The position numbers and the translations under genes are program-made. A stretch of DNA of 64,000 nucleotides from DATAUD01 sp035511075. GTDB lineage: Bacteria; Verrucomicrobiota; Verrucomicrobiia; Limisphaerales; Palsa-1400. How positions within the stretch are numbered: the stretch's first letter is position 1; every line of letters begins with the position of its first letter. Below are positions 60,757-64,000 of this stretch, piece by piece. Location of the stretch: positions 1 through 64,000 of the forward strand of contig DATKFW010000131.1 in NCBI GenBank assembly GCA_035511075.1, in the 5' to 3' direction. The notes under the pieces are model-generated. The model did not search any database and was not told the DNA's origin. It was given only the letters and a program-made list of their open reading frames with translations.

Positions 60757-63303
60757 TCAAACTTCAAGGTTCAAAACGGCGGACGCCGGATTTTTCGACG
60801 CGGACAGCCCGATCTGCTCGGCTAGAAAGGCCGTCATTGCGGCGGGAGTCTTGACCGAGATGAGATTTTCGCGAAAGGTTTCGTGCATGAGCAGGCGCGC
60901 CAGGCGCGAAATGATTTTCAGGTGTTCGGCCGCCTCGTCGTTGTCCCGAAGGGCCAACAGAATAATGACACTTGCGGAAGCGCCGTCGTCCCCCCAGGGA
61001 ATCGGCTCCTGCGACCTGAGAATGCACAAAGAATTGGCAGCGACGGCGCCGGTCTTGCAATGCGGGATGGCGCAGCCATAGCCGAATCCCGTGGAATAAA
61101 CCGCTTCGCGCTTCCAAATCGCGTCTTCGATTTGACGAGGGCTGTCGGTTCGCCCGGTCACGTAAAGGGTGTCGCAGAGGGTTTTGATCGCCTCCGCCTT
61201 GGTGGCAGCCCGCGAGTCCAGTACCACGAACTCTTCGGCGAAGAGGGGGATGGGCCGGCGCGGCTCGCGCTGTTGCATCAGGGTGCGGACCTCGTCGGCT
61301 GTCGTGCAATCGAGCGCGTCTGTCAATAATCGCCGGCATTCGGCGGCCATCAGCGGCGCCAGCCGGTCCTTGATGGCAGCCACCGATGCGATCGGGACGC
61401 TGATTTCGTCCAAACCCAGGCCGACGAGCAACGGAAGGCACTGCACGTTTCCGCCCATTTCGCCGCAAAGGCCGATCCATCGGCTGGCGGCGTGAGAGTC
61501 ATCGACGATTTTCTTCAACAATCGCAGGAAGGCGGGCGCGAGCGGATCATCGAGCGCCGTTGACGTCCCTCGGTCGGTGGCGGTGAAATAGTGAATCAGG
61601 TCGTTGGAGCCGATGCTGAAGAAATCCAATTCGTGGCACAGGGCGTTTAATTCGAACGCCGCGGAAGGGATTTCGACCATCGCGCCGAGGGGCACGGAAT
61701 CGAGGCGCGTTCCTTGTTCGACCAGCCTGGCGCGTTCTTCGTCGAAGACTCGCTTGACCCAGCGCGCTTCGGCGACCCCGGCAATCATGGGAATCATCAC
61801 CCGCAACTGGCCGTTCACCGAAGCGCGCAGCAATGCGCGAATCTGCGTGCGGATTAGCGATTCAATGCGCGGGTAAAGCCTCGCGCCACGGGAGCCGAGC
61901 ATCGGGTTTTGCTCCGCTGGCAGTTTCAACCAAGCCACCGGCTTGTCACCGCCGATGTCCAGGGTACGGATGATGACGGTTCGTCCGCCGGCGTCACGAA
62001 GGGCGCGCGAGTAGGCCTGGTATTGCTCCTCTTCTCCCGGCGCTTCGTTCCGGTCCATGAAGAGCATTTCGGTGCGGAAAAGGCCTATGCTTTCGGCGCC
62101 GGCGGCGATGGCGGGCGCGGCTTCGTCGGGGCGGGAAATATTCGACGCGATTTCCAGGCGCGCTCCGTCCGCGGTTTGGCCGGGAAGGGCGGTCAGGCGC
62201 TGGGCTCGGACGTGGCGGGCGTTCAATCGCCATTGTTCCATCTCATAATATCGCCGGGCGTCGGCGGTTAATCCGACGGCTAGGAGGCCCAATTCACCGT
62301 CCACAATTGCATCCTGGCCTTCCCAACGAGCCACCGGAAAATCGGCGATGTCGATCACACACGGGATGCCAAAAGACCGGGCCAGAATGACCGTGTGCGA
62401 TGCGGCGCCGATCTTCGCCAACGCTAATCCTTTCAGGAACCGGCGGTCCAGGCCGAGCAGGTCGGATGGCGTCAGCCCCTCCGCCGTCACAATGGAATCG
62501 CGGGTCAAAACGACGGGAGGTCCAGGCGGCGAGCCTTTCAATTCGCGAATGAGTTGACGGCAGACATCCCGCACGTCCAACGCGCGTTCGCGCAGGAGCG
62601 TGCTGGCGGAAGCCGTGAAAACGCCCGCGAAATGGTCTTGCGCAGCCAACACGGCCTGAGTCGCCGTGCAGTTTCGTCCACTGATGGCCGCCAGGAGCCA
62701 CGCTTTCAACGCCGGATCGCGCGCCATCGCCCGATGCGCCTGAAGCAAACCCAGGGCGACCCTCTCGGTGATTTCCTTCATCCGCTCCGCGTAGGTCCGG
62801 TCCAGCGCAAGCAACGCGTTGAGCAGGCATTCTCTCTCCTGCGGCGCGTCAACGGTCGCACCCGCGCCACGATCGTCGGGAACGATCGCATCGGACAGCC
62901 GCACGATTCGGCCAATCCCAATTCCCGGCGCAGCCGACTTTGCCTTCCACAGAACAGCGCCCGCATCGCGCAGGCACGGCGGCAGGCTGATTTCGCCGGG
63001 GACTTTGATTGATTCGAGCGGAGGGTCATCGCAATGAGGAAGTTTTTCGGCGACGAAACGGCGAAGTTCCTCCCGCGCGCTTGCTTCGTCAGCGCCGTCA
63101 AAAACAATGCGGCAAGGGTCGCCAGGCAGGGTGCCTGTGCTGACCATGCCGAGGACGCTCTTGACGGAGGCTTGCGCGTCGGTGCGATCGTTGATGAAGG
63201 TGATTTCGCAGGCGAACGGCCTGGCGGCCTCTTCAAAGGCGCTGGCGGGCCGCGCATGGAGACCGTTTGGCAGCGGGAAGTTAAACGAGAATTCGGTGGG
63301 CAC
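60757..63303 (-). CDS. Multiphosphoryl transfer protein: HPr, Enzyme I and fructose-type EIIA in one chain
   Basis: 848 residues. The HPr domain (1-90) has its active His in NGLHARPASAF, and the serine-site region SVLGMVSTGT. Enzyme I follows with active His in GAASHTVILARSFGIPCV, PEP-site motifs LGSRGARLYPR and IGSNDLIHYFTATDRGT. The fructose-type EIIA comes last, with active His in YGCAIPHCKTG. The order HPr-EI-EIIA equals that of E. coli FryA (831 residues) and is opposite to FruB. It passes phosphate from PEP through its own domains to EIIB. It is preceded by the EIIB gene (18-base gap) and the EIIC gene, completing a self-contained PTS. Confidence 0.94.
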   Translation of the reverse strand: MPTEFSFNFPLPNGLHARPASAFEEAARPFACEITFINDRTDAQASVKSVLGMVSTGTLPGDPCRIVFDGADEASAREELRRFVAEKLPHCDDPPLESIKVPGEISLPPCLRDAGAVLWKAKSAAPGIGIGRIVRLSDAIVPDDRGAGATVDAPQERECLLNALLALDRTYAERMKEITERVALGLLQAHRAMARDPALKAWLLAAISGRNCTATQAVLAAQDHFAGVFTASASTLLRERALDVRDVCRQLIRELKGSPPGPPVVLTRDSIVTAEGLTPSDLLGLDRRFLKGLALAKIGAASHTVILARSFGIPCVIDIADFPVARWEGQDAIVDGELGLLAVGLTADARRYYEMEQWRLNARHVRAQRLTALPGQTADGARLEIASNISRPDEAAPAIAAGAESIGLFRTEMLFMDRNEAPGEEEQYQAYSRALRDAGGRTVIIRTLDIGGDKPVAWLKLPAEQNPMLGSRGARLYPRIESLIRTQIRALLRASVNGQLRVMIPMIAGVAEARWVKRVFDEERARLVEQGTRLDSVPLGAMVEIPSAAFELNALCHELDFFSIGSNDLIHYFTATDRGTSTALDDPLAPAFLRLLKKIVDDSHAASRWIGLCGEMGGNVQCLPLLVGLGLDEISVPIASVAAIKDRLAPLMAAECRRLLTDALDCTTADEVRTLMQQREPRRPIPLFAEEFVVLDSRAATKAEAIKTLCDTLYVTGRTDSPRQIEDAIWKREAVYSTGFGYGCAIPHCKTGAVAANSLCILRSQEPIPWGDDGASASVIILLALRDNDEAAEHLKIISRLARLLMHETFRENLISVKTPAAMTAFLAEQIGLSASKNPASAVLNLEV

Positions 63304-63321
63304 GGGACTAAAGAGACTGGG

Positions 63322-63621
63322 TTATGAACATGCTTTTGCGATGACGCCTTCGGGATTCTTGATGGCTTCCTGGGGCGAAACCTCGATTTTTTTCACGCGC
63401 TCAAATCGTTCCATTTTTTCAATGGTGATGTCGCACGCCAATATGGCCACGCCGGCGGCATCGATGTCGGCCTGGGTCAATTCGTTTTCGACGCCCATCG
63501 AGCCCTGTGTTTCCACTTTGATTTGGTGGCCAAGGCGCCGCGCGGTTTTTTCCAACTGTTCGGCAGCCATGAACGTGTGGGCGATGCCGGTGGGACATGC
63601 GGTGACAGCGACAATTTTCAT
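63322..63621 (-). CDS. PTS fructose-type EIIB component
   Basis: 99 residues. The phosphorylated Cys lies in VAVTACPTGIAHTFMAAEQLEK (Cys9), the hallmark of fructose-family EIIB. Remaining motifs: KVETQGSMGVENELTQADI and VAILACDITIEKMERF. It receives phosphate from the EIIA domain of the downstream protein and gives it to the sugar at EIIC. The ATG overlaps the EIIC stop by four bases. Confidence 0.95.
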   Translation of the reverse strand: MKIVAVTACPTGIAHTFMAAEQLEKTARRLGHQIKVETQGSMGVENELTQADIDAAGVAILACDITIEKMERFERVKKIEVSPQEAIKNPEGVIAKACS

Positions 63622-64000
63622 ATTTTCTTTTCGGTGAATTTTTTCAGGAGATTGATGCTGACGGCGGTTACAACCATGCCGGCGACAATGGCCAGAATGT
63701 AGAACAAACGATTATCCACCACCGGAAGCACAATCGGGCCGCCATGCGGCGCATGGTCGCCGACCTTTCCCAGCATGGCCAGAGTCGAGGCCACCATCGA
63801 GCCGAGCATGATCGTGGGTATGACGCGGATGGGGTCCGCGGCGGCAAAGGGTATGGCGCCTTCGGTGATGCCGATCAAGCCCATGCCCAGGGCGGCGATG
63901 CCGGACTCGCGTTGGTCCTCAGTCCACAGGCGGCGATCGAGCACAGTGGCCAGTCCAAGCCCCAAAGGCGGCGTGCAAATGGCGGCGGCGCAGGCTCCCA
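63618..64000 (-). CDS. PTS fructose-type EIIC component (partial, runs off right edge)
   Basis: The frame is open from the right edge to 63618 with no start inside the window; about 127 C-terminal residues are visible. Motifs AAAICTPPLGLGLATVLDRRLW, GIAALGMGLIGITEGAIPFAAADPIRVIPTIMLGSMVAST and a final helix YILAIVAGMVVTAVSINLL match fructose-family EIIC; the GITEGAIPFA loop is the sugar-binding signature. Truncation is by the window only. Expected full length is 330-420 residues. Confidence 0.93.
   Translation of the reverse strand, partial: GACAAAICTPPLGLGLATVLDRRLWTEDQRESGIAALGMGLIGITEGAIPFAAADPIRVIPTIMLGSMVASTLAMLGKVGDHAPHGGPIVLPVVDNRLFYILAIVAGMVVTAVSINLLKKFTEKKI

Overview
The window comes from a GC-rich Gram-negative bacterium, most probably a Verrucomicrobiota member of the Pedosphaera/Limisphaera type. 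This is an inference. It rests on a PVC-type haem-binding beta-propeller protein, many very large exported proteins ending in a 'LQxSxDLxNWT' type C-terminal module, DUF3160 and DUF1080-like proteins, a divergent UvrA, and poor Shine-Dalgarno use with several GTG/TTG starts. Housekeeping genes (mutS, glnD, pyrH, frr, an ftsB-like gene, rpsU, uvrA, dacB, tRNA-Arg) sit between accessory blocks. No prophage, CRISPR array, rRNA gene or complete IS element was seen.

Layout. 1-7.7 kb (minus): the N-terminus of an exported protein running off the left edge, alanine dehydrogenase, a large secreted subtilase, and mutS, whose stop overlaps the subtilase start. 7.7-11.1 kb (plus): an ICMT-like methyltransferase and an exported DUF3160/HEAT protein. 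11.1-17.2 kb (minus): a bufferin-type cluster (Cys-rich precursor, MNIO/DUF692 enzyme, DUF2063 partner, DoxX protein) continuing without a gap into two exported metallopeptidases. 17.4-23.5 kb: alpha/beta hydrolase, glnD, a lone IS3 OrfA-like gene, pyrH-frr, an ftsB-like gene. 23.7-29.9 kb (plus): GH44 glucanase, rpsU with leader hairpin and strong terminator, a TIM-barrel protein, a flippase-like membrane protein and an NtrC-type regulator.

30.0-43.5 kb (minus) is the most striking block. A compact PilN-PilO-PilP-secretin set leads directly into two coupled paralogous giants of about 1170 residues. Each carries NHL repeats, a chitobiase-like module, cohesin-like modules and a dockerin-like EF-hand pair. 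A fibre-like protein follows, with 24 exact-register 17-residue repeats and an S74 (endosialidase) chaperone. I read this as a secretin-based export module encoded together with its likely surface cargo. No ATPase or inner-membrane platform gene is present here, and a single PulG-like pseudopilin lies 4 kb away.

43.7-51.8 kb: DUF6580 membrane protein, uvrA, pseudopilin, dacB, FmdB-like zinc ribbon, a 0.7 kb structured non-coding stretch, tRNA-Arg(UCU) and a DUF1080-like lipoprotein. 51.9-52.9 kb: an AT-richer islet with a RelE/YafQ-like toxin gene broken by one in-frame TGA and an unrecognised upstream partner. 53-64 kb: GT9 glycosyltransferase, Tat-exported aldo-keto reductase, EgtD-like methyltransferase, then a minus-strand run of fructose-type PTS (EIIC, EIIB, HPr-EI-EIIA), a TIM-barrel sugar isomerase-like protein, the PVC haem protein and a DHPS-like protein. 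The window ends inside EIIC.
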